Shown: positions 42,761-52,117, numbered from the stretch's first letter. The stretch: 64,000 nucleotides of DNA from JAHEEL01 sp963836085 (GCA_963836085.1 CAWIHT010000015.1:62001-126000); one strand, 5' to 3'. Numbers and translations: made by a program. Notes: a model not told the origin generated them from the letters alone.

Positions 42761-43909
42761 ATGCGCATCGGAATCCTTACCGGCGGCGGCGACGTTCCCG
42801 GTCTCAACCCCTCGATCAAGTCCGTCGTGACGCGGGTCGCCCATGAGGGCCACGAAGTCGTCGGCATCCGCCGGGGTTGGGGTGGCCTCCTGAACGCGAA
42901 CCCCGCCGATCCGGAGTCAATGGCGGAGAACTTCGTCGAACTCGACCCGGTCACCGTCCGCACCGTCGACCGCACAGGCGGAACCTTCCTCCACACCAGC
43001 CGCACCAATCCTGCCAAGGTACGGCGCAGCGAATACCCGTCATTCCTCGGTGATCCGCCGGAAGGCGACGGGCCGTTCGACGTCACCGACCACGTGCTCC
43101 GAGTCCTCGAAGCGATGCGCATCGATGTGCTCATCCCCATCGGCGGCGACGACACGTTGTCGTACGGTCTGCGGATGCACGAAGAGGGCGTCCCCGTCAT
43201 CGCCATCCCGAAGACGATGGACAACGATGTGCACGGCACCGACTACTGCATCGGCTTCTCAACCGCAGTCAGCCGCGGCGTGGAGTTCATCCACAATCTT
43301 CGGACCAGCACCGGCAGCCACGAGCGCATTGCGATCGTCGAACTCTTCGGCCGCTACTCCGGCGAGACATCGCTGATCACGGCCTACCTGGCCGGCGTCG
43401 ACCGCGCCCTGATCTCGGAAGTGCCGTTCGACATCGACCGCCTCGCGGAACTCGTGATGCGCGACAAAACTGACAACCCGTCGCACTACGCCATGATCAC
43501 CATCTCCGAAGGCGCCACCATCCGCGGTGGGGAGATGGCGCTCTCCGGCGACTCCGATGCCTATGGGCATCGCAAGCTGGGCGGTATCGGCCAGCAGACC
43601 GGTGAACTCCTCAAGGAGCGCACCGGCCAGGGCATCATCAACCAGACGGTTGGATACCTCATGCGTTCGGGCCGGCCCGATTCGCTCGACCTCATGGTCG
43701 CGACGAACTACGCCGTCATGGCGGCCGACCTCGCCATCGAGGGCGCATCCGGCCGAATGGTCTCCCTCCGCGGCGGCACGTACACCCACGTACCGATCTC
43801 CGTGACCGGCGAGGGCGTCAAGCGTGTCGACATCACCGAGTTGTACGACTCGGTCAATTATCAGCCCAAGGTCAGGCACGTCACCGGGAAGCCGATGTTC
43901 CTCTACTAA
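42761..43909 (+). CDS. 6-phosphofructokinase, probable pyrophosphate-type signature
   Basis: 382 residues. N-terminal GILTGGGDVPGLN, donor-site GGDD at 128-131 and PKTMDND at 150-156. In this family GGDG marks ATP enzymes, while Asp in the fourth position together with Lys in PKTxDND marks PPi-dependent ones, so PPi use is predicted. An insertion around residues 80-105 sets it apart from its neighbour. AAGGAG precedes the ATG. It is followed after 31 bp by a second phosphofructokinase gene. Confidence 0.88.
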   Translation: MRIGILTGGGDVPGLNPSIKSVVTRVAHEGHEVVGIRRGWGGLLNANPADPESMAENFVELDPVTVRTVDRTGGTFLHTSRTNPAKVRRSEYPSFLGDPPEGDGPFDVTDHVLRVLEAMRIDVLIPIGGDDTLSYGLRMHEEGVPVIAIPKTMDNDVHGTDYCIGFSTAVSRGVEFIHNLRTSTGSHERIAIVELFGRYSGETSLITAYLAGVDRALISEVPFDIDRLAELVMRDKTDNPSHYAMITISEGATIRGGEMALSGDSDAYGHRKLGGIGQQTGELLKERTGQGIINQTVGYLMRSGRPDSLDLMVATNYAVMAADLAIEGASGRMVSLRGGTYTHVPISVTGEGVKRVDITELYDSVNYQPKVRHVTGKPMFLY

Positions 43910-43940
43910 ACCGCGACGAGTCACTGCAGGAGATGGAACG

Positions 43941-44966
43941 ATGAGTGTTATTGGTGTGCTGACCGCCGGTGGCGACTGCCCCGGCCTCAACGCCGTGATC
44001 CGCGGCGTCGTCGCTCGCGCGGACGAGCGCGACTCAGAGGTGCTCGGTATCAGGAACGGATGGGAGGGTCTCATGAACGGCCTCACCGTCTCCCTCGACC
44101 GTGATGCCGTTCGCGGCATCCTCACGCGCGGTGGCACCATCCTGGGCACTTCCCGGATGGACCCCTACGTCCACGGCGACGGGTACGCGTCCTGCGAGCG
44201 CACGATCAAGGCAAACGGCATCGACAGCCTGATCGTGATCGGCGGAGACGGGACCCTTCGGTCTGCATTGAAACTCTCCCAGGAGGGCCTGTCGGTCGTC
44301 GGGGTCCCGAAGACGATCGACAACGACATTTGCGGCACCGACATCACGTTCGGTTTCGACACGGCCGTCAGCATCGCGACCGAAGCCATCGATCGCCTCG
44401 CGACAACGGCGGAGGCCCACAACCGGGTCATCGTCGTCGAGGTCATGGGCCGCACCAAAGGATGGATCGCCACGTACGCCGGTATCGCCGGCGGTGCGGA
44501 TGCGATCATCATCCCGGAGCACGAGTATGACATCGACGAGATCGTTGCGACACTGCGCCGGCGCCATCGCAAGGGCATCAAGTACTCGATCGTGGTAGTC
44601 GGCGAAGGCGTCTCACCCCCGCCCGGCTTCGAACCGATCTCCCAGAAGAAGGATGCGTTCGGATTCGACCGTCTCGGCGGCGTTGCCTATCCGATTGCCG
44701 CAGCGATCGAGGAAGGCACCGGATTCGAGTCGCGGGTGTCGGTCCTCGGGCACGTTCAGCGCGGAGGCACACCGTCCGCATTCGACCGCGTGCTCGCGAC
44801 GCGGCTGGGTGTCGGGGCTGCCGACTTCTCCGTCGAAGGCATGTCCGGGGTGATGGCCGCCCTTCGGGGTGCGGACATCGTTCCGGTGCCGCTCAGCGAA
44901 GCGGTCGAATCGATCCGGGGCGTCCCAGATGCGTTGTACAACACGGCGGCGTCGTTCTTCGGATAG
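43941..44966 (+). CDS. pfkA: 6-phosphofructokinase, probable ATP-dependent
   Basis: 341 residues from the ATG at 43941 (AGGAG upstream). GVLTAGGDCPGLN opens the protein; the donor motif is GGDG at 101-104, as in ATP enzymes, with PKTIDND at 123-129. The same G/K combination is what I recall for mycobacterial PfkA, which uses ATP. The substrate region GRTKGWIATYAGIAGGAD and GHVQRGGTPSAFDRVLATRLG are intact. It forms an operon with the upstream PPi-type enzyme. Its last 74 bp are antisense to the acyltransferase gene. Confidence 0.92.
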   Translation: MSVIGVLTAGGDCPGLNAVIRGVVARADERDSEVLGIRNGWEGLMNGLTVSLDRDAVRGILTRGGTILGTSRMDPYVHGDGYASCERTIKANGIDSLIVIGGDGTLRSALKLSQEGLSVVGVPKTIDNDICGTDITFGFDTAVSIATEAIDRLATTAEAHNRVIVVEVMGRTKGWIATYAGIAGGADAIIIPEHEYDIDEIVATLRRRHRKGIKYSIVVVGEGVSPPPGFEPISQKKDAFGFDRLGGVAYPIAAAIEEGTGFESRVSVLGHVQRGGTPSAFDRVLATRLGVGAADFSVEGMSGVMAALRGADIVPVPLSEAVESIRGVPDALYNTAASFFG

Positions 44967-46473
44967 ACGTCAGCCTTTCGGGGCAGTTCGGCCGAGCGGC
45001 GGACGTTTGCGCGGCCCGGGAGCCTTTCGGCGATCCCTGTTCCAGGTCCGGCGCTGCCTCCGCGGCGTCGAGCAGTTCCTCGAACTCCTCAAGCACGGTA
45101 GCTCCAAAGACTTCGAGGTCTGGCATGACCTCGAAGTCGCCGTTGATCCCCCAGGAGACACTGCCGTCGTAGGAGAACATGGCGATGCCGACACCGTGGC
45201 TCTGCCACAACGGCACCAGCGGGTAGGACGATTCGAGCCTGGCATCGAGCATGTAGAGCGGGAACTGCGGGCCGGGTACGTTCGTCACCGTCATGTTGAA
45301 TGGCCGGGCGCTGGTGGCCAGTCGAGCGCCGAGAGCGACCAAGGTTGCGGGTGCTCCGGTCGAGACCCGAACGAGCGTTGCCGCGCCAAGCGCCTGGTTC
45401 GTCTCCTTGAGACGCTCCGTCTCGGCGCGAACGATCGAGAGACGTTGAACCGGGTCGCGTTCGCCGATCGGCAGCGCCGCAAGCCACATCGCGACCTGGT
45501 TGCCCAGCGTCCCGGCCTGAGCCTTCGTTCGAACGCTGACCGGGGCCATGACCCGGAAGTCAAGCCGGTCCATGTCGCGCTCGGTGAGGTCCCGCTGCTC
45601 GATGAGGAATCGGCGCACGGCACCTGCAACGATGGCGAGGAGAACGTCGTTGACAGTCCCCCCGAGCCTGTTCTTGATCGTCTTGACATCGGCGAGCGGC
45701 ATATCAACCCACGTGAACCGGCGACCGGGCCCGATATCTCCATTGATCGGTGTCCGCCCAGTCGGTATCAGCCATCCCGACGACAGAGATGCGCCAACCG
45801 CCTGCACCCGATCGTTGACCGCTTCGACCAAGTCGGCGGCATTCGCGGCAACAGCGCGCAGGTTCCTCAACGCGCCGATCGACCCCGTGATGCGGCGAGT
45901 CGTCTCGCGCACGAGGAGTTCGGTCCCGTTGGGTATGGGCCGAGGCTCGTAGACGGGTCCCGGCGAGATCTCCTCGGTCGGCACCAGCGACATGAGCACC
46001 GCCATCAGGTCAACGCCGGACATGCCGTCAATCATGCAGTGGTGGATCTTGGTGACGAGAGCGAACCGGCCATCGTCCAAGCCCTCGACGACCACCATCT
46101 CCCACATCGGTTTGGTGCGATCGATGTGCTGTGACATGAGTCGGCCGGCGATGCGCTTGAGTTGTGCGTCGGTACCGGGGCGCGGGAGGCCGATGTGGCG
46201 GATGTGATAGTCGATGTCGAAGTGCTCATCATCGACCCAGACGGGATGCTGCTCGATCGGTACACGCACGAGACGCTGGCGGTATCGCGGGATCATGTGC
46301 ATCTTGGAGCCGACGAATTCCTTGAGCAGTTCCACGTCAATGCCGCCGTCCGGCTTCGCAAACGATCCCGCGCTGAAGATCGTGACCGCCCCCACGTGCA
46401 TGTGGGTAGAGCGTGACTCGAGCGCGAGATAGGAATTGTCGAGAGAAGAAAGGCGTTCGTAGTGGACCGTCAT
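44893..46473 (-). CDS. Wax ester synthase / diacylglycerol acyltransferase
   Basis: 526 residues from the ATG at 46473 (GGAGGT upstream). The catalytic HHxxxDG motif is HHCMIDG at 144-150; the second family motif region NDVLLAIVAGAVRRF and the C-terminal NVPGPQFPLYMLDA are present. It makes triacylglycerol or wax esters for storage. The last ~46 residues (Arg/Pro/Thr-rich, after residue 480) are beyond the family core, and this tail is where it overlaps pfkA, so a lost stop codon is possible. Confidence 0.92.
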   Translation of the reverse strand: MTVHYERLSSLDNSYLALESRSTHMHVGAVTIFSAGSFAKPDGGIDVELLKEFVGSKMHMIPRYRQRLVRVPIEQHPVWVDDEHFDIDYHIRHIGLPRPGTDAQLKRIAGRLMSQHIDRTKPMWEMVVVEGLDDGRFALVTKIHHCMIDGMSGVDLMAVLMSLVPTEEISPGPVYEPRPIPNGTELLVRETTRRITGSIGALRNLRAVAANAADLVEAVNDRVQAVGASLSSGWLIPTGRTPINGDIGPGRRFTWVDMPLADVKTIKNRLGGTVNDVLLAIVAGAVRRFLIEQRDLTERDMDRLDFRVMAPVSVRTKAQAGTLGNQVAMWLAALPIGERDPVQRLSIVRAETERLKETNQALGAATLVRVSTGAPATLVALGARLATSARPFNMTVTNVPGPQFPLYMLDARLESSYPLVPLWQSHGVGIAMFSYDGSVSWGINGDFEVMPDLEVFGATVLEEFEELLDAAEAAPDLEQGSPKGSRAAQTSAARPNCPERLTSIRRTTPPCCTTHLGRPGSIRPLR

Positions 46474-46530
46474 TGCACCTCCGGGGAGCAATCTAGAACG
46501 GTGCGCCGAGATCGCAACCCGGCGTCAGGC

Positions 46531-47463
46531 TCACGCGACGCTGCCGCGGCTCGGGTCACCAAGGCCGGCAAGCGATACGACGAGATCGTCCGGGAGACTC
46601 GACCGGACCGTCACCGGGCCAGATCCTGACGGATGCTCGAACGTGAGCGAGGCCGCATGGAGCCAGGTACGTCCAGGATCTCCAGCCACCGCCTGTTTCG
46701 TTCCATACACCGGGTCTCCAACGACGGGATGACCGATCGACCGCATGTGCACGCGGATCTGGTGGGTCCGACCCGTCTCGAGGGAGACGCCCGCGAGGGA
46801 CACTTCGGCACGGCTCCACTCGGCAAGGCGCTGAAAGTGAGTGCGAGCCGGTCGGCCCGTCTCGATGACCGCCATCCGGGTGGGCTCAGCGGGGTCCCGT
46901 CCGATCGGTGCATCGATCGTCCCCGTCGAACTCGCGAACTGACCGCCAACCAGTGCCCGATACTCGCGCTTGACCTCGCGACGTTTGAGCGCCGCCTGGA
47001 GATGGCCGAATGCACTGGCGTTCCTTGCCACGATCAGGAGGCCAGAGGTGTCGCGATCGATCCGGTGAACGATCCCCCACCGACTGTCGGCCGGCAACTC
47101 GCCGATTTCGGGAAATCGCGAGAGGAGCCCATTGGCCAGCGTGCCACTCGACCGTCCGGCCCCCGGGTGCACCACAACTCCTGCCGGCTTGTCCACCACG
47201 ATGACGTCGTCGTCCTCGTACGCAACGGCGAACTCGACGGACTCCTCAGGGATGACCGTCTCCTCGACTGTGACGAGGGTAACGTCGAGCACGTCGCCTT
47301 CGAACACCTTCGTCGCGCCAGACACGACGACGCCGCGGCGGTGAACGCCCCCGGCGTCGATCGACCGGCGCGCGACCCCGCGGCTCACACCACACAGGAC
47401 GGCCACCGCACGGTCGGCCCGGGTGCCGTCGAGGTCGGAGGAAATCACGATCCGTTCGGTCAT
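46531..47463 (-). CDS. rluD: RluD-family 23S rRNA pseudouridine synthase
   Basis: 310 residues. An N-terminal S4 domain (DRAVAVLCGVSRGVARRSIDAGGV, in part) is followed by the pseudouridine synthase core with catalytic Asp in HRIDRDTSGLLIVA, plus GRTHQIRVHM near the C-terminus. It modifies uridines in 23S rRNA. The start overlaps lspA by 4 bp, the usual lspA-rluD order in bacteria. Confidence 0.95.
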   Translation of the reverse strand: MTERIVISSDLDGTRADRAVAVLCGVSRGVARRSIDAGGVHRRGVVVSGATKVFEGDVLDVTLVTVEETVIPEESVEFAVAYEDDDVIVVDKPAGVVVHPGAGRSSGTLANGLLSRFPEIGELPADSRWGIVHRIDRDTSGLLIVARNASAFGHLQAALKRREVKREYRALVGGQFASSTGTIDAPIGRDPAEPTRMAVIETGRPARTHFQRLAEWSRAEVSLAGVSLETGRTHQIRVHMRSIGHPVVGDPVYGTKQAVAGDPGRTWLHAASLTFEHPSGSGPVTVRSSLPDDLVVSLAGLGDPSRGSVA

Positions 47464-47999
47464 CGTTTGAGAAACGCTCCGATCAGAAGCAGTCCCACGC
47501 CCACGTTGATGGCGATGTCCGCAACGTTGAAGGTGGCGAAGAACGGCACGTTGATGAAGTCGACAACGGCGCCGTCGAGAAAGCCGTCTCCACGGAATAT
47601 CCGGTCGAGGAGGTTGCCGACGGCACCGCCGAGTACGAGGCCGAGGGCGATCGCGTCGAGGCGACGGCCCGTCTCTCGCAGGGCGAAGAAGATCATGACC
47701 ACCACGGCGATGACCAGGAGACCGATGACCGCGCCGCCTTTGGCGAAGAACGAGAACGAGGCTCCGGTGTTGAACACGAGCTTGAGGTTCAACCAGCCGT
47801 CGATGATGACAATCGGTCCATCGGCGAGTTGTTCAACCGCCCACGCCTTCGTCGCCTGATCGGCGATCACGATCACGACCGCCATCAGGCCGGCAAGAAC
47901 CCGGAGGTTCAGCGCTGAGACGCTGCTTCCACCGTCATCGTCGCGTACGGCAGGGCTTCCAGCCTCGCCAGCGGGATCGGGTCCCCCGTTATCTCGCAT
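47460..47999 (-). CDS. lspA: Signal peptidase II (lipoprotein)
   Basis: 179 residues, four membrane helices. Landmarks are IADQATKAW, NTGASFSFF, GGAVGNLLDRI and the catalytic region VDFINVP...FNVADIAIN, with the two Asp. It removes signal peptides from prolipoproteins, for example the cytochrome at 23.3 kb. The ATG at 47999 lies 91 bp inside the dksA-like gene; the first 30 residues are hydrophilic and longer than usual, but no better start is seen. Confidence 0.93.
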   Translation of the reverse strand: MRDNGGPDPAGEAGSPAVRDDDGGSSVSALNLRVLAGLMAVVIVIADQATKAWAVEQLADGPIVIIDGWLNLKLVFNTGASFSFFAKGGAVIGLLVIAVVVMIFFALRETGRRLDAIALGLVLGGAVGNLLDRIFRGDGFLDGAVVDFINVPFFATFNVADIAINVGVGLLLIGAFLKR

Positions 48000-48280
48000 G
48001 TCCCGTAGAGACCCTTCTGCATCCGGTCCTGTGCATGAAGCACCTTCTCGAGGAGTTCTTTGGCGTTCTGTTCGACGGAGATGTCCATCTCCATCTCGAG
48101 CGCATGCGAGCCCCCGTCGGCATTCTCCGAGTCCGGGTTGTGCTCAGACGCCCCCTCGGCGAGACGACGCAACTCTCGTTGCTTGTCGATCTCCGCGAGG
48201 ATCGACACAAGGCGTGCTCGCTCGCCTTCAAGCTTCCGCTCGAGCCGCTCCAACGTTGAAGCTGCCAGCTGTCGGGCCAT
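47909..48280 (-). CDS. DksA/TraR-like protein with a lost zinc finger
   Basis: 123 residues from the ATG at 48280 (GGAGGGGGTT upstream). A coiled N-half (ERLERKLEGERARLVSILAEI) is followed by LYGTCEITGDPIPLARLEALPYATMTVEA, which matches the DksA/TraR C4 zinc finger, but three of the four cysteines are gone (only Cys95 remains). Family members bind RNA polymerase. The gene sits between lspA and ileS, as its homologue does in Streptomyces. The 3' end overlaps lspA by 91 bp. Confidence 0.8.
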   Translation of the reverse strand: MARQLAASTLERLERKLEGERARLVSILAEIDKQRELRRLAEGASEHNPDSENADGGSHALEMEMDISVEQNAKELLEKVLHAQDRMQKGLYGTCEITGDPIPLARLEALPYATMTVEAASQR

Positions 48281-48335
48281 AACCCCCTCCGATGCGAGCG
48301 GGCACGATAGCAGCGTGCATGGAGAGATCCGTGCC

Positions 48336-48614
48336 TCATCGCTCGAGAATCCGCCTGAGATGAGCAGCATCGATTCCACGGACGAGCACGGTCTTGGTAC
48401 GGGACGTCTGACCGTTCACGATCGAAGCTCGGCCACCACAGGTGTCGGCGATGAGTTCGGTGACGGCCTGGTTGGCGCGACCGGCCTCGGGCGGAGCCGA
48501 GACGCGGACCTTGATCGCGTCGCCATGCCGCCCCTTGAACTCGGTCCGAGAGGCGCCGGGCACGACGTGCACGCGCAGTGTCGCGCCATCCGGGTGGTCG
48601 GAGATCGGGTCCAT
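48336..48614 (-). CDS. DUF167/YggU-family protein
   Basis: 92 residues from the ATG at 48614. The conserved core LRVHVVPGASRTEFKG...IKVRVSAPPEAGRANQAVTELIA and the glycine-rich CGGRASIVNGQTSRTK match DUF167 (YggU). Function unknown in bacteria; often found near yggT or dcw genes. The upstream 315 bp to ileS holds the T-box leader on the other strand. It lies 55 bp before the dksA-like gene and may be co-transcribed. Confidence 0.85.
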   Translation of the reverse strand: MDPISDHPDGATLRVHVVPGASRTEFKGRHGDAIKVRVSAPPEAGRANQAVTELIADTCGGRASIVNGQTSRTKTVLVRGIDAAHLRRILER

Positions 48615-48649
48615 CGCTGCAACGTACTCTATCCCGGCCGGTATCAGCC

Positions 48650-48677
48650 TCGACAACACCCCAGGTTGGAGTACCCT
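48650..48677 (+). promoter_or_regulatory. Candidate ileS promoter
   Basis: A TCGACA -35 (48650-48655) and TACCCT -10 (48672-48677) are spaced by 16 bp and would start the transcript near 48684, just upstream of T-box Stem I. Sequence match only. Confidence 0.4.
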
Positions 48678-48689
48678 CGCGCATGCAAC

Positions 48690-48928
48690 GACGGGGACGC
48701 ACCGCACGTGGTCCCGTGGTACCAGCGATCCGGCGATGGTGAGAGGCCGGGACCACGCACCAGCGGACATCACCCCCGAGCAGTGGGAAGAATCCGGCAT
48801 CGCCGGCCGTAGACCCCGCCGGCTTCCTCCGCCGTGAAGGAGCAAGCGAGTGGCCGGTCCAGCACCGGCAAGCCGGGTGGTACCGCGGGCCACCTCGTCC
48901 CGGCGTGAACCACAACGCCGGAGGACCC
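48690..48928 (+). promoter_or_regulatory. T-box riboswitch leader of ileS, ultrashort Stem I
   Basis: Stem I is a perfect 10-bp helix CGTGGTCCCG/CGGGACCACG (48707-48716 with 48748-48757). The loop between holds an isoleucine codon ATC (48728-48730) as candidate specifier. The conserved T-box core GGGTGGTACCGCGG is at 48875-48888. Downstream, CCTC (48893-48896) can pair with the Shine-Dalgarno GAGG (48921-48924), so control is likely translational. Uncharged tRNA-Ile would open the ribosome binding site. This is the arrangement known for actinobacterial ileS leaders. Confidence 0.9.
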
Positions 48929-51900
48929 GTGAACGAACAGCAACCCACTCCCACCTTCTCCCGGGTCGCCCCCGGAGTCGACCTGCCGGAACTCGATGCC
49001 CGAGTCTTGGACCTGTGGGATCGGATCGGCGCGTTCCGCACCTCCGTCGAGCAGCGTCCGCTCGAGTCCGAGTACACGTTCTACGACGGACCCCCGTTTG
49101 CCACGGGGAGCCCCCACTACGGCCACATCCTCCAGGGCGTCGTGAAGGACATCGTGCCGCGGTACTGGACCATGCGCGGGCACCGGGTTGAGCGCCGGTT
49201 CGGATGGGACACCCACGGGTTGCCGGTCGAGATGGAAGTCCAGAAACTCCTCGGCGTATCGGGCCCCAGGGAAATCGAGGAACTCGGGGTCGCGAAGTTC
49301 AATGAGACAGCACGCGAACTCGTCAACCACACCGCGACCGACTGGTACGACATCACGAGGCGGATCGGCCGGTGGGTCGATTTCGAGGACGACTACAAGA
49401 CGATGGACATCACGTTCATGGAGTCGGTCTGGTGGGGCTTCAAGCAACTGTGGGACCGTGGCCTGATCTACAAGGCGTTCAAGGTGCTCCCCTATTCCTG
49501 GGGCGCCACGACATCTCTCTCGAACTTCGAAGTGAACCTGGGGGGCTATCGCGACGTGGAAGACCCGTCGATCACGCTGCGCCTCGCCGTCACCGCGGGC
49601 AACGAACACGCCCGGGTTGGCGACTATCTGCTCGTGTGGACGACAACGCCATGGACGCTGCCGGGGAATCTCGGGGTCTCCGTCGGTCCGGACATCGAGT
49701 ATGCGCGGGTCTTGGACGATGGCGACCACTACTGGGTCGCTCGGGAACGGATCGACACGATCTGGCCGGAGAATCCGCCACCGGTCGTGAGCACGGCGTC
49801 CGGTAGAGATCTTCTCGGTCTTGGCTACGAACCGCCCTTTCCCCACTTCGTCGAAGAACGCGCCAACGGAGCGTTCCGGGTCATCTCCATGGACGAAGTC
49901 ACGACTGAGGATGGCAGCGGCCTTGTTCACACGGCTCCCGCATACGGTGAGGCCGACTTCCTCGCGTTCCGCGAAGCCGGCATCGACGTCCTCGTCGATC
50001 CCATCGATCTCGAGGCCCGATTCACGAGCGAGGTCCCCGAGGTCGCGGGTCTCCACGTGAAGGCCGCGGACCCGATCATTGTGCGCATCCTCAAGGACCG
50101 GGGCGTCATCGTGCACTCCGGAACGATCACCCACAGCTATCCGTTCTGCTGGCGGACCGACACCCCGCTCATCTACAAGGCAATCCCGAGTTGGTACGTC
50201 GACGTCGAATCGATCAAGGATCGAATGGTTGAGATGAACCAGAAGATCCGTTGGGTCCCCGACTATGTCGGGTCGAAGCGCTTCGGGAACTGGCTCGAGG
50301 ATGCTCGCGACTACGCCATCTCCCGCAATCGCTACTGGGGTACGACGATCCCGGTCTGGGAATGCGACACCTGCGACGCCACCATCTGCCTCGGCTCGGT
50401 CGCCGACCTCGAGGAACACAGCGGTGTGCTCACCGACGATCTGCACAAGCACATCCTCGACCCGATCACATGGCCATGTGAAGAGCCGGCGTGCGGCGGA
50501 ACGATGGCCCGCGTGCCCGAGGTGCTCGACACCTGGTTCGACTCCGGTTCCATGCCATTCGCCCAGGTGCACTACCCGTTCGAGAACAAGGAGCGGTTCG
50601 AGCGCACCTTCCCTGCCGACTTCATCGCCGAAGGCCTCGATCAGACCCGCGGATGGTTCTACACGCTGCTGATGCTATCCACCGGGATCTTCGACACGGC
50701 GCCGTTCCAGAACTGCGTGGTCACGGGCCTGATCCTCGCGGAAGACGGTAGGAAGATGTCGAAGAGCCTCAAGAACTACCCCGATCCTTCCCATGTGCTC
50801 GACAAATTCGGCGCCGACGCCCTGCGCACCTACCTGATCAACTCGCCGGTCGTGCGAGCCGATCCGGTCCGGTTCTCCGAGGACGGGGTGCGCGAGGTCG
50901 TGCGCACGGTGCTGTTCCCCTGGTGGAACGCGCTCTCGTTCTTCACCACCTACGCCGAGGCCGACGGAATCACCGATGCCGACCTCGCTGCAGCGCCGCC
51001 CGTGAGCGAACGATCCGAGATCGACCGCTGGATCCTCTCGGTACTCCAGAGCCTGATCTCCCAGGTCAACGAGGAGATGGAGGCCTATCGGCTGTTCGCC
51101 GTCACGTCGCCGATCGTGGGGTTCGTGGAACACCTCACGAACTGGTACATCCGTCGCACACGGCGTCGCTTCTGGGCGCACCGCGGCGACGCCGACCCGA
51201 GCGACAAGTTGGCAGCATTCGCGACGCTCCATGAAGTGCTGCTCACATTCGCGACGGTGGCCGCACCGATGCTGCCCTTCATGTCGGAGGAGATCTACCA
51301 GCGCCTGACCCGCCCGGAGGAGACCAAGGCAGTCGGCAGCGTCCATCTGCTCGACTTCCCAGACGCCGACGTCTCGCTCATCGATACGGGTCTGGAAATG
51401 GCGATGGCAGCAGCGCGAACGGTGGTCAATCTCGGCCACGGTCTCCGCAAACGGAACGACCTTCGCGTCCGTCAGCCGCTCGCGCGCGTGACGATCGTCA
51501 CGCGCGATCCCAGCGTCGCCGCAGCCATCGAAGCGCACCGCGACCTCATTTGTGAGGAACTCAACGTGCACGGGTTCGAGGTACACGCCGACGAGTCCGA
51601 CCTGGTCGTGCTATCGGCGAGAGCCGATTTCAGGCGCCTTGGACCGAGGCTCGGCAAGGGCACCGGCGTCGTGGCCGACGCCATCGCATCACTCGATCAC
51701 ACGTCGATCGCCACCCTCCTCGAGGGTGGCGAGCTGAGCGTCAGCGACACAGCGATCAGCGCGGACGACATCGTCGTCAGCCGGACGCCGCATGAGGGCA
51801 CCGTGGTCGCGACGGAAGGTGCCATCACGGTGGCTCTGGATACGACGCTGACGGAGGACCTCCTCATCGAAGGAGTTGCCCGCGAATTGGTGAACCGGAT

Positions 51901-52117
51901 CCAGTTGCTGCGGCGATCGGACGGTCTCGTCGTCACGGATCGCGTTGCACTCAGGTGGGCGTCGTCGTCCGACCGCGTTGGCGACGCCTTCGCCCGGTTC
52001 GGGGACTTCATCGCCGGCGAGGTGCTGGCCGTCGAAGTTGCCCAGGACGACGCCCTTTCCGCCGATCCTGCAGACATCGACGGACTCACGGTGATGCTGA
52101 GGATTGACGCCGTCTGA
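48929..52117 (+). CDS. ileS: Isoleucyl-tRNA synthetase
   Basis: 1062 residues from a GTG at 48929, with GGAGGA just upstream (an in-frame GTG at 48905 would lie before the RBS and was rejected). The class I signatures are HYGH (in GSPHYGHIL) and KMSKS (GRKMSKSLKNYPDP). The HYGH form and WFDSGSMPFAQ resemble the IleS2/eukaryote-like clade, which tends to be tolerant of mupirocin. The editing domain and the C-terminal region are present. Expression is controlled by the T-box leader. The stop abuts the convergent yggT stop with no gap. Confidence 0.97.
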   Translation: MNEQQPTPTFSRVAPGVDLPELDARVLDLWDRIGAFRTSVEQRPLESEYTFYDGPPFATGSPHYGHILQGVVKDIVPRYWTMRGHRVERRFGWDTHGLPVEMEVQKLLGVSGPREIEELGVAKFNETARELVNHTATDWYDITRRIGRWVDFEDDYKTMDITFMESVWWGFKQLWDRGLIYKAFKVLPYSWGATTSLSNFEVNLGGYRDVEDPSITLRLAVTAGNEHARVGDYLLVWTTTPWTLPGNLGVSVGPDIEYARVLDDGDHYWVARERIDTIWPENPPPVVSTASGRDLLGLGYEPPFPHFVEERANGAFRVISMDEVTTEDGSGLVHTAPAYGEADFLAFREAGIDVLVDPIDLEARFTSEVPEVAGLHVKAADPIIVRILKDRGVIVHSGTITHSYPFCWRTDTPLIYKAIPSWYVDVESIKDRMVEMNQKIRWVPDYVGSKRFGNWLEDARDYAISRNRYWGTTIPVWECDTCDATICLGSVADLEEHSGVLTDDLHKHILDPITWPCEEPACGGTMARVPEVLDTWFDSGSMPFAQVHYPFENKERFERTFPADFIAEGLDQTRGWFYTLLMLSTGIFDTAPFQNCVVTGLILAEDGRKMSKSLKNYPDPSHVLDKFGADALRTYLINSPVVRADPVRFSEDGVREVVRTVLFPWWNALSFFTTYAEADGITDADLAAAPPVSERSEIDRWILSVLQSLISQVNEEMEAYRLFAVTSPIVGFVEHLTNWYIRRTRRRFWAHRGDADPSDKLAAFATLHEVLLTFATVAAPMLPFMSEEIYQRLTRPEETKAVGSVHLLDFPDADVSLIDTGLEMAMAAARTVVNLGHGLRKRNDLRVRQPLARVTIVTRDPSVAAAIEAHRDLICEELNVHGFEVHADESDLVVLSARADFRRLGPRLGKGTGVVADAIASLDHTSIATLLEGGELSVSDTAISADDIVVSRTPHEGTVVATEGAITVALDTTLTEDLLIEGVARELVNRIQLLRRSDGLVVTDRVALRWASSSDRVGDAFARFGDFIAGEVLAVEVAQDDALSADPADIDGLTVMLRIDAV

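Noticed and set aside
48770..50572. 600-codon open frame on the - strand
   Set aside because: It is antisense to ileS and to part of the T-box leader.
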